From: Methanobrevibacter_A acididurans
GTDB lineage: Archaea > Methanobacteriota > Methanobacteria > Methanobacteriales > Methanobacteriaceae
DNA length: 64,000 nt
Assembly: GCF_046197875.1 (NCBI RefSeq)
Contig: NZ_CP166991.1
Span: 372,001 to 436,000 of the forward strand
Reading direction: 5' to 3'
Below the pieces are notes generated by a model, which worked only from the letters and a program-made list of their open reading frames with translations, was not told the origin of the DNA and searched no databases. The translations under genes and the position numbers were made by a program. This document shows positions 26,271 through 35,317 of this stretch, piece after piece (positions within the stretch are counted from its first letter, which is position 1; each line of letters opens with the position of its first letter).

Positions 26271-26882
26271 TTAAGCTTTAGGTAAAAATACCTTAGATAC
26301 TAAACCCGCACTTAAAATTTTAACTATATCCCCAATAATAAATGGAGCAAGACCCATAATAATTAAATCGATAGGTCCAAGAACAATTCCTTGTGTGAAA
26401 TAAGACCAAGCAGCTAATCCTGCAAGTCCTGGAATATAAATTATTACAAAATTTGCAATAGCAACAACAGCAGTCATTCTAGTGAAATTTCTAGATTTAA
26501 CATATCTTTCAGAAATTAATCCAACAAAATATGCAGCTAATACCATTCCAACAAAGTATCCACAAGTAGATCCTAATAAAGTAGCTATTCCGCCTGATGC
26601 ACCAGCAAACCATGGAATCAAAGTAGCACCTATACCAATATATAATATTTGACTAAATGCTCCATACTTTTTACCTAAAAATAAACCTGCTATTAAAACT
26701 GCAAAGGTTTGTCCAGTAATAGGTACTGGGGTAAAAGGTAAAGGAATAATAAATTGTGCCATAATACCAGTGAAACATGCCATTATAAAAGCCATAATAA
26801 CTTTTGTCACTGTATTAGAATCTTGAATTTTATTAAATGCGATTTCTCTCTTATTATAATATGAATTAATATTTATATTCAT
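26271..26882 (-). CDS. bioY: BioY biotin transporter S-component
   Basis: 203 residues. Six hydrophobic segments with the BioY signatures AQFIIPLPFTPVPITGQTFAVLIAGLFLGKKYGAFSQILYIGIG and GGIATLLGSTCGYFVGM. Captures biotin in the membrane; an energy-coupling ECF module (ATPases and EcfT) is normally shared with other S components and is not in the window. AGGAG lies before the ATG. No biotin synthesis genes are visible here. A short polar N-terminal extension (about 18 residues) precedes the first helix. Confidence 0.93.
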   Translation of the reverse strand: MNININSYYNKREIAFNKIQDSNTVTKVIMAFIMACFTGIMAQFIIPLPFTPVPITGQTFAVLIAGLFLGKKYGAFSQILYIGIGATLIPWFAGASGGIATLLGSTCGYFVGMVLAAYFVGLISERYVKSRNFTRMTAVVAIANFVIIYIPGLAGLAAWSYFTQGIVLGPIDLIIMGLAPFIIGDIVKILSAGLVSKVFLPKA

Positions 26883-27026
26883 TTTAATACTCCTATTTTA
26901 AATATTATTTATAATTTATTTTAAAAATTAGTTTCTTATTATAATGGATATTACTCTATAATCCATTAGTATAAAATTTATAAAAACTTTTATAAAAAAT
27001 TTTCTAAATTAAATACTATTTTTTTT

Positions 27027-27839
27027 TCAATGTTTTTTATATTCTCGTAAATCTTTTATCTTTTTTTTATATTTCCAATACTTACTTAATTCGTTATCAT
27101 TTTGTAATTTGATTAATTTGTTAGCCATAGCATTACGTGCTTTAATTTCAATTTTATCATCAATAAGAGGTAAAGAATCAATATCATATTTATTCTTTAA
27201 AGCATTTAATATTAAATAATCAGCAATATGAGGATTTTTTGGTAATAATGGGCCATGTAAATAGCTACCTATAAGATTTTTATAAATTACACCCTCTTTA
27301 TTATCTTTACCATTATTTCCATGACCTAACTTAACTTTACCAAACGGTTCATAATTATGATAAGTACGTCCACCATGATTCTCAAATCCAACAACACTTT
27401 TAGGATTCAAATCTAAATTATTTTCAATTAAAATATTCCCAATCAATCTTTCATTGCTAGATTCTGTTTTAATATCTAATAATTCTAAGCAGGGAATATC
27501 ATTACCTTCAGCATCACAGTAATCATTACCTAACATTTGATAACTACCACAGATAGCTAAAACAACACCATCATTATTAATATAATTATCTATCATGCTT
27601 CTTTTATCAAGTAAATCCTTAGAAACTATGTTTTGTTGATTATCTGAACCTCCTCCAATTAAAATCATATCAATATTACCTATATCTTCAACGGTTTTTG
27701 TTCCTATAGTTGAAATTGTTTGATTAACCTTAATTCCTCTCCATTCACATCTTTTATTAATACATATTAAGTTACCAATATCCCCATACATATTTAAGAT
27801 ATCTGGATACATATTTATAATATTCAATTCCATTTTCAT
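27027..27839 (-). CDS. gatD: GatD-like class I glutamine amidotransferase
   Basis: 270 residues of the CobB/CobQ-type amidotransferase fold: MYPDILNMYGDIGNLICI at the N-terminus, nucleophile C97 in VLAICGSYQMLG and His195 in GSYLHGPLLPKNP. In bacteria GatD supplies ammonia to MurT, which amidates wall glutamate. It lies 18 nt downstream of the murT-like gene and is certainly co-transcribed with it. In a pseudomurein maker the pair probably amidates a wall peptide or a related gamma-carboxyl; the precise substrate is inference. There is no clear ribosome site, consistent with coupling to murT. Confidence 0.88.
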   Translation of the reverse strand: MKMELNIINMYPDILNMYGDIGNLICINKRCEWRGIKVNQTISTIGTKTVEDIGNIDMILIGGGSDNQQNIVSKDLLDKRSMIDNYINNDGVVLAICGSYQMLGNDYCDAEGNDIPCLELLDIKTESSNERLIGNILIENNLDLNPKSVVGFENHGGRTYHNYEPFGKVKLGHGNNGKDNKEGVIYKNLIGSYLHGPLLPKNPHIADYLILNALKNKYDIDSLPLIDDKIEIKARNAMANKLIKLQNDNELSKYWKYKKKIKDLREYKKH

Positions 27840-27857
27840 AGTAATCTTAGAGTATTT

Positions 27858-29225
27858 TTAATTTTCGTAAATTTGTGCATGTTTTCTGTATAAAATTTTT
27901 CTAGCTTCAGGCATACCTGTAAAAGTTCCAACAATATAAGATCTATTATTTTCAGACAATAATTGATCAATTCCAGATTTTAAATCAAATCTATCTTTTC
28001 CAGGATAAATTTTAATTCTATTAGTGGGAAAATTAGCATATTTTAATCTTAAAGCAGCATCTTCAGCTCGAGTTCCTGCACAATAAAAATTTTTCACTTT
28101 TGGAATATTTTTTATTTCATCAAAATTTGCATCCCAAATCCAAGAAACATCTTTTCCATCTGCAGCATAATCATTTAGAATAAACATTATTGATTTTTCA
28201 CTTGGATTAATACGAAAAGCAGAAAAAACTTCACTTAAACCTATAGGATTTTTACTTAAAACAAGAACAACTTCTTTATCTCCTAATTTAATTGTTTCCA
28301 TACGTCCTAATTTATATTCAAAACTTTGAATTCTACTTCGTATAGTTTCATATTTTAAACCTAATTCACTAGATAATGCTATGACAGCTAAACAATTATA
28401 TAAATTATATAATCCCATAACATTTAATCTAAAAGATTTTTGTTCATTACAATATCCAATTGTGAAATCATAATAACCATCATGAGGAGACACTGAAATT
28501 AATTTATAATCTGAGAAAGGATTGCTGGCCCCACAGTTATTACAATGATATTGGCCAATGTTTCCATAATTAATAAAATCATATTCTAATCTATCACCAC
28601 AGATTGGACAAAATACAGATTCTAATACTTCAACATCTTTTTTAGAATTTTTTGTTTCACCGTGACTATAATAAACTTTAGGATTAGGTAAATCATTAAA
28701 ATATAAACATGAAGGATCATCTGCATTTAATATTAATACGGTTTGAGGATTAGTTATAGAATCATGAACCATTTTAATAGTATTTTCTACTTCACCAAAT
28801 CTGTCTAGTTGATCTCTAAAAAAATTAGTTATTACAATATAATTTGGATTGATATATTTTGTAACTTTTGGAACTGTTCCTTCATCTACTTCGAATATAC
28901 CACAATCATAATGGTTTTTTTTATTTATTATAAAAGAAGTAACTACCCCAGTTATTAAGTTTGAACCATTAAGATTTGAGGCAATATTTTCATAATAACT
29001 ATTTAGAACATGGTTTAATAAATTGTTAGTAGTAGTTTTTCCATTGGTACCTGTAATTATAATAGTCCTATCACATTTATTTACCATTTTGGAGAGAAGA
29101 TTAGGTTCTATTTTCATACTTACTTTTCCCGGCAATGCAGTTCCTTTTTTCCCACTCATTTTTAAAATTTTGTAGGTAAATTTTCCTGCATACATAGAAA
29201 ATTTTGTGTTTAAATCCCCTTTCAT
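27858..29225 (-). CDS. murT: MurT-like Mur ligase family protein
   Basis: 455 residues. ATP-binding loop GTNGKTTTNN at 59-68, then ILNADDPSC and a four-Cys zinc ribbon (C206, C209, C228, C231) inserted in the central domain as in MurT, followed by a DUF1727 C-terminal domain (ILNDYAADGKDVSWIWDANF). Forms an amidating complex with GatD, encoded directly downstream. In archaea without murein the substrate is probably pseudomurein precursors. The ATG is followed by KGDLNTKFSMYAGKF; upstream is AT-rich with no strong GGAG. Confidence 0.9.
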   Translation of the reverse strand: MKGDLNTKFSMYAGKFTYKILKMSGKKGTALPGKVSMKIEPNLLSKMVNKCDRTIIITGTNGKTTTNNLLNHVLNSYYENIASNLNGSNLITGVVTSFIINKKNHYDCGIFEVDEGTVPKVTKYINPNYIVITNFFRDQLDRFGEVENTIKMVHDSITNPQTVLILNADDPSCLYFNDLPNPKVYYSHGETKNSKKDVEVLESVFCPICGDRLEYDFINYGNIGQYHCNNCGASNPFSDYKLISVSPHDGYYDFTIGYCNEQKSFRLNVMGLYNLYNCLAVIALSSELGLKYETIRSRIQSFEYKLGRMETIKLGDKEVVLVLSKNPIGLSEVFSAFRINPSEKSIMFILNDYAADGKDVSWIWDANFDEIKNIPKVKNFYCAGTRAEDAALRLKYANFPTNRIKIYPGKDRFDLKSGIDQLLSENNRSYIVGTFTGMPEARKILYRKHAQIYEN

Positions 29226-29407
29226 TTAATCATCCCTATTATTCTGAGATTTTATTTATTAAATGTTTCTTTAACACATTACAATTATTTTATTTAATAT
29301 TTAAATCTTTTTGTTAATAATGTTAATACAGGATTTTATTTTTCTTTTATACTTAATTTTTTAGAATCCTTTATTTTTTTTAAGATGAAATGCTTGTTTA
29401 TTTATTT

Positions 29408-30304
29408 TTATAAATGGTGTTGATGTTTTGCTATGTCATAAATCTCTTTTATTGTATCCATATCCACACTGGTATAAATTTGTGTTGTTGACAAACTAGA
29501 ATGGCCAAGTAATTGTTGTATTACTCTAATGTCTACACCATTTTTTAATAAATGTGTTGCAAAGGAGTGTCTAAGTATATGAGGGGTTACCCTTTTGTTT
29601 ATACCTACTTTTTCAGCATAAATTTTTATCATTCTTTGAATATATCTTGGGGTGATTTTATCATTGTCACGATTTAAGAAAAGGTATTCTGATTTGGAAT
29701 TTCTCACATTTAAGTATTGTTCTATTAATTTCTTAGTATCTTCATCAAAAAGTACAATACGATCTTTGTCCCCTTTTCCTCTAACTCGAATGGTTCTTTC
29801 TTCGAAATCTATGTCTTTAATAATTAAATTTACTAATTCAGAAATTCTCAATCCAGATGAGTAAAGTACAGCTAATATTACTTTATCTCTAAGTTTTGTT
29901 TTTTGTTTTAATTGACTATCTGAATTTGGATCCCAAGTAACTGAATTTATAAGGTTTTCTACTTCTGTTTCATTCAATGATTTAGGTAATGATTTTGTTC
30001 TTTTAGGAGGCTTAACTTCATTTAAAAAGGATATTTTATTAAATTCTAAAAATTTTTTACATACTACTGTTACTAAATATATGTAATTTTGTGTAACATG
30101 TTTATCTCTTTTTAAGATTTGTATATATCTTTTAAAACTTCTTAAAAATCTTTTTTCATCATATAAATCCTCTTGTTTATTTAAATATTTTATGAAATTA
30201 CGTATTATTGATTTATAAGTTTTTATAGTGTTCATGGAGTAATTTCTAATTTCTAAATCAATAAAATATTCTTCAAACATATCTTTGAAACTGAAAATAT
30301 TCAT
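29408..30304 (-). CDS. xerA: Tyrosine recombinase XerA/XerC-like
   Basis: 298 residues with a SAM-like N-terminal core-binding domain (1-100) and a catalytic domain holding the full set R153 (SSGLRISEL), K177 (RGKGDKDR), H242 and R245 (HILRHSFATH), H268 (LLGHSSLSTTQIYT) and nucleophile Y277. Probably resolves chromosome dimers at a dif-like site. Standing alone without phage genes favours a housekeeping Xer role over an integrase. No certain dif site was found by eye nearby. Confidence 0.92.
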   Translation of the reverse strand: MNIFSFKDMFEEYFIDLEIRNYSMNTIKTYKSIIRNFIKYLNKQEDLYDEKRFLRSFKRYIQILKRDKHVTQNYIYLVTVVCKKFLEFNKISFLNEVKPPKRTKSLPKSLNETEVENLINSVTWDPNSDSQLKQKTKLRDKVILAVLYSSGLRISELVNLIIKDIDFEERTIRVRGKGDKDRIVLFDEDTKKLIEQYLNVRNSKSEYLFLNRDNDKITPRYIQRMIKIYAEKVGINKRVTPHILRHSFATHLLKNGVDIRVIQQLLGHSSLSTTQIYTSVDMDTIKEIYDIAKHQHHL

Positions 30305-30552
30305 AATATTTTCTTTGTTCCCATTTTTATCATATGAAGGTAAATTTATTCGTGATTTTAGTGTTTCTTCTATATAATCACTTCCTGTTTTTAAATTGTT
30401 AATTAAAACATTTGATTATTGATGATTTATGTTCGTTATATTTGTATGTGCGTTTATAAAAATTTTTATAATAAAAAAAACTTGGAATATATAAAAAAAA
30501 GCGAATTTAATTTATAAAAAAATAAAAAAAGATTAAAAAGTTAATATAATTT

Positions 30553-31845
30553 TTAATTTACAGTAATAATTCTTAAACTATCAGGTTTTTTAACCATATG
30601 ACTTGATTTAAAAGCTACTAAATTTTTAATTCCCTTAGATGCTGAAACATCTGCTAATCTTTGTGAAATTACTCCATCAAATATAACAGTATTTGCATCT
30701 GGATTGTTTTGTTTGAGTTCATCATAAAGATTTTCAACGCTAACTTCTTTAATAATATTTAAGGAATCATCTAAAATTTCACTATTACCAGTACCAGTAA
30801 GTTTTCCTAACATATTTTTCATAGAATTGATTTCACTATTATGTTTTTTGTCAATTCTATTGTTACCATTTCGTTTATTATTGTTATTATATCTATTATT
30901 TTTACGATTGTAACGATTATTATTATTAGAATTATTATTGCTGTTATTGTATTGGTTATTATTGTTATTAGATTTGTTATACTTATGATTTTTAGACTTG
31001 TTATCTTCAAGTGAAATTGTATTAATTACTTGATCTAAAGGTACTTTGTCACGTAATGCAACCATTACTTCATCTTTTTCAAGATCTTCAACTTCTTTAC
31101 CCCTTGGAGCTTGTGTAACATAATCAACATCTCCAACTTGAACAAGTTCTTTTAATATAAGTTCTCCTCCACGATCACCATCAACAAAAGCAGTTACAGT
31201 TCGATGTTTGGTTAATTCTGCAACACCTGCAGGAATATTAACTCCTTCAACAGCTACAGTATTTCGTATACCATATTTTAATAAGTTTAAAACATCACTT
31301 CTACCTTCCACTACAATAATAGCATCAGAAGTATGAACACTAGGGCCTGCAGGAAGTTTTTCTTCCCCATATTCTGAAATTTCATGAATTCTCATAGATT
31401 CTCTGATTTCTTCAATCATTTTCATACTTTCAGGTGAAGATGTTTCCATCATAGTTGTATAAATTTCTTTTGCACGATTTACAACTTGTTGTCTTTTAAC
31501 TGCTCTAACATCTTCCACTTTGAGAATAGTTATTTCTGCTTCACAAGGACCAACTCGATTAATAGTTTCAAGGGATGCAGCTAATATTGCGGTTTCAATT
31601 CTATCTAAACTAGATGGAATTACTATTTCACCTTTAGCTCTACCTCCATTGGAATGAATAATAACTTGGATTCTTCCAATTCTACCTGTTCTTTGAAGTT
31701 CTCTTAAATCTAAATCATTACTTAAAAGACCTTCAGTTTGTCCAAAAACCGCACCAACCACATCAGGTTTTTCCACGATTCCATTTGCATTTATTTGTGC
31801 ATGAATAAGATATTTAGTTGTAGTTAATTCTTCTCCTTTTCCCAT
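30553..31845 (-). CDS. dnaG: Archaeal DnaG-type primase with Asn-rich insert
   Basis: 430 residues. Archaeal DnaG N-terminal domain (1-160), then a TOPRIM domain with E180 (VVEGRSDVL) and D222/D224 (FVDGDRGGE). Known roles in archaea are association with the exosome and possible primer synthesis. Residues about 282-330 are an Asn/Lys/Arg/Tyr-rich low-complexity insert. After it the conserved C-terminal segment resumes (NSMKNMLGKLTGTGNSEIL). AGGCTTAAG-like bases precede the ATG, and an unusually long AT-rich gap lies upstream. Confidence 0.94.
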   Translation of the reverse strand: MGKGEELTTTKYLIHAQINANGIVEKPDVVGAVFGQTEGLLSNDLDLRELQRTGRIGRIQVIIHSNGGRAKGEIVIPSSLDRIETAILAASLETINRVGPCEAEITILKVEDVRAVKRQQVVNRAKEIYTTMMETSSPESMKMIEEIRESMRIHEISEYGEEKLPAGPSVHTSDAIIVVEGRSDVLNLLKYGIRNTVAVEGVNIPAGVAELTKHRTVTAFVDGDRGGELILKELVQVGDVDYVTQAPRGKEVEDLEKDEVMVALRDKVPLDQVINTISLEDNKSKNHKYNKSNNNNNQYNNSNNNSNNNNRYNRKNNRYNNNNKRNGNNRIDKKHNSEINSMKNMLGKLTGTGNSEILDDSLNIIKEVSVENLYDELKQNNPDANTVIFDGVISQRLADVSASKGIKNLVAFKSSHMVKKPDSLRIITVN

Positions 31846-32671
31846 CTTAAGCCTCCGTTTTATTAAGCTTAGATACTTTTAGAGATAATTTAAAATCCTG
31901 TAATATTATTTTTTATAATTAATTTATAATACTCAGAAAAACAATTAATTATTTAATTGTTAAATTATACTTTTGTAATTGTATTTTGATAATAATATTT
32001 TATAATAGCTATTTGTTAAAGCTAAATCTAATTTTTATCAATTAGACAATGATACATCAAATATACTTAAAAAATAGAATTTACTTTTACTTATTTTGAA
32101 GTTGAGAATATTAATAACATGAACTTTTTTTATAGAAAAATCTTTAGTTTTTCATTTTTAAAAAGTTTTTATTAAAAAAAATTTTTATATTTTTTTAAAT
32201 CAATTAGTAAGCTTATTTTTATATTTTTTATTAAATTTTTATAATTTTTAATTAAAATTTTTATATACCTAAATTTTTAAAAAAATTCTAAAATAACCTT
32301 AATTTATTATTTTTTAATTGATTTTTCTTTTTAATTCTTGTTAAATCCCTTAATTAATTCTCCTGTCTTTTGTTTAACTTCATTAATTAATTTTTGTAAT
32401 ATTTAGTAAATTGTAAATTTATAAACTCAATTTTTGAGTATAATATGATTATTAGTATCTAACTAAATTTTTGTATAAACAGGTATATAAAATATTTTAT
32501 TATCTTTCATGTTTTAACATTATAAATTTAATTTTCCAATTTTCTTATTAATTAATTTAAAAATAATTATATACTTTTAAAATAAAAAATTAATAGTTAA
32601 TAAATAATTAATAAAAATTCCATATTTTATTACTAATTAAAAGATTAATTTTTATCATAAAAAAAAAATTT
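31846..32671. other. Long AT-rich intergenic region between dnaG and the RraA-like gene
   Basis: About 830 nt between two divergent genes, almost entirely A/T, with no credible ORF. It contains a perfect 9-bp hairpin (31940-31961), four copies of ATTTTTATA at 32181, 32215, 32235 and 32257 spaced roughly by multiples of the helical turn, and many TATA-like sites. Candidates are divergent promoters, an untranslated RNA or a bent or unwound DNA site. Nothing in it is decisive. Confidence 0.4.
31940..31961. repeat. Perfect inverted repeat upstream of dnaG
   Basis: AACAATTAA (31940-31948), loop TTAT, TTAATTGTT (31953-31961). It lies 95-116 nt before the dnaG start codon. It could be an operator or a leader hairpin; the high A/T content makes chance symmetry possible. 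Confidence 0.4.
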
Positions 32672-32684
32672 GAGGTGTGAATTG

Positions 32685-33470
32685 ATGTCAAAAGGAAAAT
32701 TATCAGCAAAAACTTTTTTAAATAACATAAATAATAAATTTGATGATTTATCTGATTTAAAAGATTTTAGTACAATAAGTTTAGATGATCCACGATTAAT
32801 TAATAAAACTTTTAATATTGAAGATTTAACTTTAAATGAATCTAAAAATAATATTGAACAATATCAAGAGTTAAAAATTATTTTAGAAACCGCTTCTGCA
32901 TGTCAAATATCAGATGCAGTTAATGCAGTAACAGGAGAATCTGGGGTTATAAAAGGTTTGAAATCTATTAATAATCAAAGAGCTTATGGTAGGGTAGTAA
33001 CATCTAAAGCATCTTCAAAAGATTGGGGAGCTTCACTTTTAGCAATAGATGCTGCAAAAGAAGGAGATTTTCTACTATTATCTACCACTGGAGAACCAGC
33101 AGCAGTTTGGGGAGAATTAGCTTCAACTTGTGCTAAAGAAAAGGGAATAGTGGGAACTGCTGTTTATGGTGCCACAAGAGATATTGATGTGCTATTACAT
33201 TTAGATTATCCTGTTTTTGCATTAGAAACATTACCTAATGCAGGTAAACCTTCAGGTATTGGGGAATTAAATGTGAATTTACAAATAGAAAATTATTTAA
33301 TAAGTCCTGGTGACTTTATTTATGCTGATGAAAGTGGAGTAGTTATTGTTCAAAAATCTATATTTTCTAAAGTTATCTTAGAAACTTTAAAAATCAAAAT
33401 CAATGAATCAAAAATTATTAACCAACTAAAGGCTGGAAAATCTTTATCTACTATAGTAGGGCTTAAATAA
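32685..33470 (+). CDS. RraA-like family protein
   Basis: 261 residues from the ATG at 32685, with GAGGTG 8-13 nt before it; TTG at 32670 precedes that site and is not used. Residues from about 70 onward match the RraA/HMG-aldolase-like fold: SACQISDAVNAV, GRVVTSKASSKDW, GVVGTAVYGATRDID-type text, and ISPGDFIYADESGVVIV. An extra N-terminal 65 residues of unknown origin precede the domain. In other archaea this domain is often fused to hexulose-6-phosphate synthase; here it stands alone. It may be an aldolase or decarboxylase for oxo-acids rather than a ribonuclease regulator. Confidence 0.82.
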   Translation: MSKGKLSAKTFLNNINNKFDDLSDLKDFSTISLDDPRLINKTFNIEDLTLNESKNNIEQYQELKIILETASACQISDAVNAVTGESGVIKGLKSINNQRAYGRVVTSKASSKDWGASLLAIDAAKEGDFLLLSTTGEPAAVWGELASTCAKEKGIVGTAVYGATRDIDVLLHLDYPVFALETLPNAGKPSGIGELNVNLQIENYLISPGDFIYADESGVVIVQKSIFSKVILETLKIKINESKIINQLKAGKSLSTIVGLK

Positions 33471-33547
33471 ACATAAATTTTTTATTTTTATCCTTCATTT
33501 TTTTCATTATTCACTACATTTTATATTATAAAAAAGAGGTTGTATTT

Positions 33548-34651
33548 TTGACTTCATCTGAAAAAAGTAATGCCCAAACAATATATTCATTTATTTTAGA
33601 TAATAAATATGCTATTATTGTAAGCTTTATAATTGTTCTTTCAATGTTATTTGTAATGGTGGCTTTATCTGGATTAGATTCTATAATAGCTAATTTAAGC
33701 CATACAAATCTCTTTCTTTTAGGTTTAACATTCATAGTTCAAATAATTGTAATTTTATTATGGGCTTATAGGTGGAAAATTATTTTATATCATATGCATG
33801 ACTCACCGGGGTTTAAAAATGTCGTTGGCATATTACTTACTAGTATTTTTGGGAATAATATAACTCCTGGAGCTATTGGTGGGGAACCATTAAGGGCATA
33901 TGTACTTAAGGAGTATAATGGAACTCCATTTGAAGTTGGTTTTGCTTCAACTATGGCTGATAGAGTTTTTGAAATGTTTCCTTTTGTATTAATTAGTTTA
34001 CTTGCAATAATTAGTATAATAACATGGAATTTAGGCATAATATCTAAAATTTTCTTATTATTTTTAATTATTGCAGTATTCTCTTTATTTTTAATCGTGA
34101 TTTACACAGGTTTTAATAAAGAATGGTCTATGAATTTAGCTGAAAAAACCATAAATTTCTTCTTACCATTTATAGAGAAATTTACTAGAAAAACTTATAA
34201 TCAAAGTCATTTAATTGAAACTGCAAATAATTATATTAACAATTTCAATTCAAGTTTCCGTATGATGGTTGAAGATAAAAATTTATTTGTAAAAGGTATT
34301 ATTTTAGCTTTAATTTGTTGGTTTTTAGATTTATCCAATTCTTATTTAGCATTTATGGCTATAGGTATACATCCTCCTATTGCGCCTTTTATCACAGTTT
34401 ATACTATTGCTATACTTTTATCATTTTTACCTACTTTACCTGGATCTTTAGGAATTACAGAAATTGTAATGATAGCATTATTTGTTCCTGTAGGAATTTT
34501 TGCAGATCAAGTATTAGCTGCTTCTGCCCTTGAAAGATTAGCTTCTTATGTTTTCCCTACTGTTTTAGGTATTTTAGCTAGTTTATATTATGTTAAAATT
34601 TTTTCTAAAAAACGTTTAGAAAAGAAAAATCAAAAGTTAATAACTGATTAA
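33548..34651 (+). CDS. Flippase-like membrane protein (UPF0104 / LPG synthase TM family)
   Basis: 367 residues with about eight to nine membrane helices. Family signatures are WAYRWKIIL, FGNNITPGAIGGEPLRAYVLKEYNG and STMADRVFEMFPFVLISL, and LPTLPGSLGITEIVMIALFVPVG near the C-terminus. The family includes MprF membrane domains and probable lipid-linked flippases. It starts with TTG at 33548 with AGAGGTTG about 8 nt upstream; no ATG exists before residue 36. The RraA-like gene is 77 nt upstream, so co-transcription is possible. Confidence 0.85.
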   Translation: MTSSEKSNAQTIYSFILDNKYAIIVSFIIVLSMLFVMVALSGLDSIIANLSHTNLFLLGLTFIVQIIVILLWAYRWKIILYHMHDSPGFKNVVGILLTSIFGNNITPGAIGGEPLRAYVLKEYNGTPFEVGFASTMADRVFEMFPFVLISLLAIISIITWNLGIISKIFLLFLIIAVFSLFLIVIYTGFNKEWSMNLAEKTINFFLPFIEKFTRKTYNQSHLIETANNYINNFNSSFRMMVEDKNLFVKGIILALICWFLDLSNSYLAFMAIGIHPPIAPFITVYTIAILLSFLPTLPGSLGITEIVMIALFVPVGIFADQVLAASALERLASYVFPTVLGILASLYYVKIFSKKRLEKKNQKLITD

Positions 34652-34915
34652 AATATTTTTAATCATTATTTTGATTTTTTAATTAATTGGGCTATTTTTA
34701 TTGCGTTATTTAATAATTCATTTAATATCTTTGATTTTTTGTTTATATTCCTATGTTTATTTAATCAAATTTAATTATTATAGTAAATTGATGTTACTTT
34801 TATACAGAGTAAATTATTACTATAGTTTCAAACGAATTAAGAGAATTTTTTCTATTTAAACTAAATAGTAATATTTTTAAATGGGTTTTAAATTTATATT
34901 TAATATTATCGTAAA
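34652..34915. other. AT-rich spacer upstream of gar1
   Basis: No ORF or GC-rich island seen. An imperfect inverted repeat joins ATTACTAT (34816-34823) to ATAGTAAT (34865-34872) with further pairing between the AGTTT and AAACT flanks. It may be part of the gar1-tfb control region or a terminator for the upstream gene. Confidence 0.35.
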
Positions 34916-34938
34916 GTTTATATATGATGAATGTAGAA

Positions 34939-34950
34939 TTTTATATATAC
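34939..34950 (+). promoter_or_regulatory. Putative TATA box for gar1-tfb
   Basis: TTTTATATATAC lies about 30 nt before the gar1 ATG (34977), so transcription would begin at or very near the start codon. The gar1 ATG lacks a ribosome site, which fits a leaderless transcript. A second TATA-like stretch (TTTATATA, 34918-34925) lies 22 nt further upstream. Confidence 0.4.
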
Positions 34951-34976
34951 ATACTCATCTATTTTAATTGATTTTT

Positions 34977-35297
34977 ATGAAAGTTTTAGGGAATATTTCA
35001 CATATAGCAAAATCTGGTAAACTCATAGCAACCACCACTCAAACACCTCCTTCAGGAGCTTATGTTTTAACAGAAAACAAAAAAAAGATTGGTAAAGTAA
35101 ACGATGTATTTGGTCCAGTAAAAAATCCTTATGTTTCTATTAAATTATTCCGTTCAACAAATAAAGAAGAATTAGAAAATATGATTGGTGAAAAACTGTA
35201 TGTATCACCTAATAAAAATAAACGGGGGAAAAAAGCACGAAAAAAGAAATGGAAGAGATGGAACAAAAATACAACAAAAAAGGCAAAAAGCCAGTAA
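34977..35297 (+). CDS. gar1: H/ACA ribonucleoprotein subunit Gar1
   Basis: 106 residues. A small beta-barrel protein of the box H/ACA RNA-guided pseudouridylation complex, with MKVLGNISHIAKSGKLIA, GKVNDVFGPVKNPYVSIK and a Lys/Arg-rich tail. The start is the ATG at 34977; TTG at 34968 has nothing to support it. It is followed at once by tfb, a gene pair conserved in many euryarchaea. Confidence 0.94.
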   Translation: MKVLGNISHIAKSGKLIATTTQTPPSGAYVLTENKKKIGKVNDVFGPVKNPYVSIKLFRSTNKEELENMIGEKLYVSPNKNKRGKKARKKKWKRWNKNTTKKAKSQ

Positions 35298-35317
35298 ACA
35301 TCTCTGAAAAAGAAAGA

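Noticed and set aside
29408..30304. Tyrosine recombinase as an integrase marking a mobile element.
   Set aside because: No phage, plasmid or attachment-site features nearby and the gene sits between housekeeping genes; a Xer role is more likely.
30819..31010. Ile/Thr-rich minus-strand ORF inside dnaG.
   Set aside because: It is the alternative frame of the Asn codon repeats, not a gene.
31846..32684. Replication origin in the long AT-rich spacer beside dnaG.
   Set aside because: No Orc1/Cdc6 gene and no repeated GC-bearing origin boxes; AT richness alone is not evidence.
35249..35297. Overlap of tfb with gar1 by 49 nt if tfb starts at 35249.
   Set aside because: Starting at 35318 gives the usual 310-residue TFB and no overlap; the upstream ATGs have no ribosome site.
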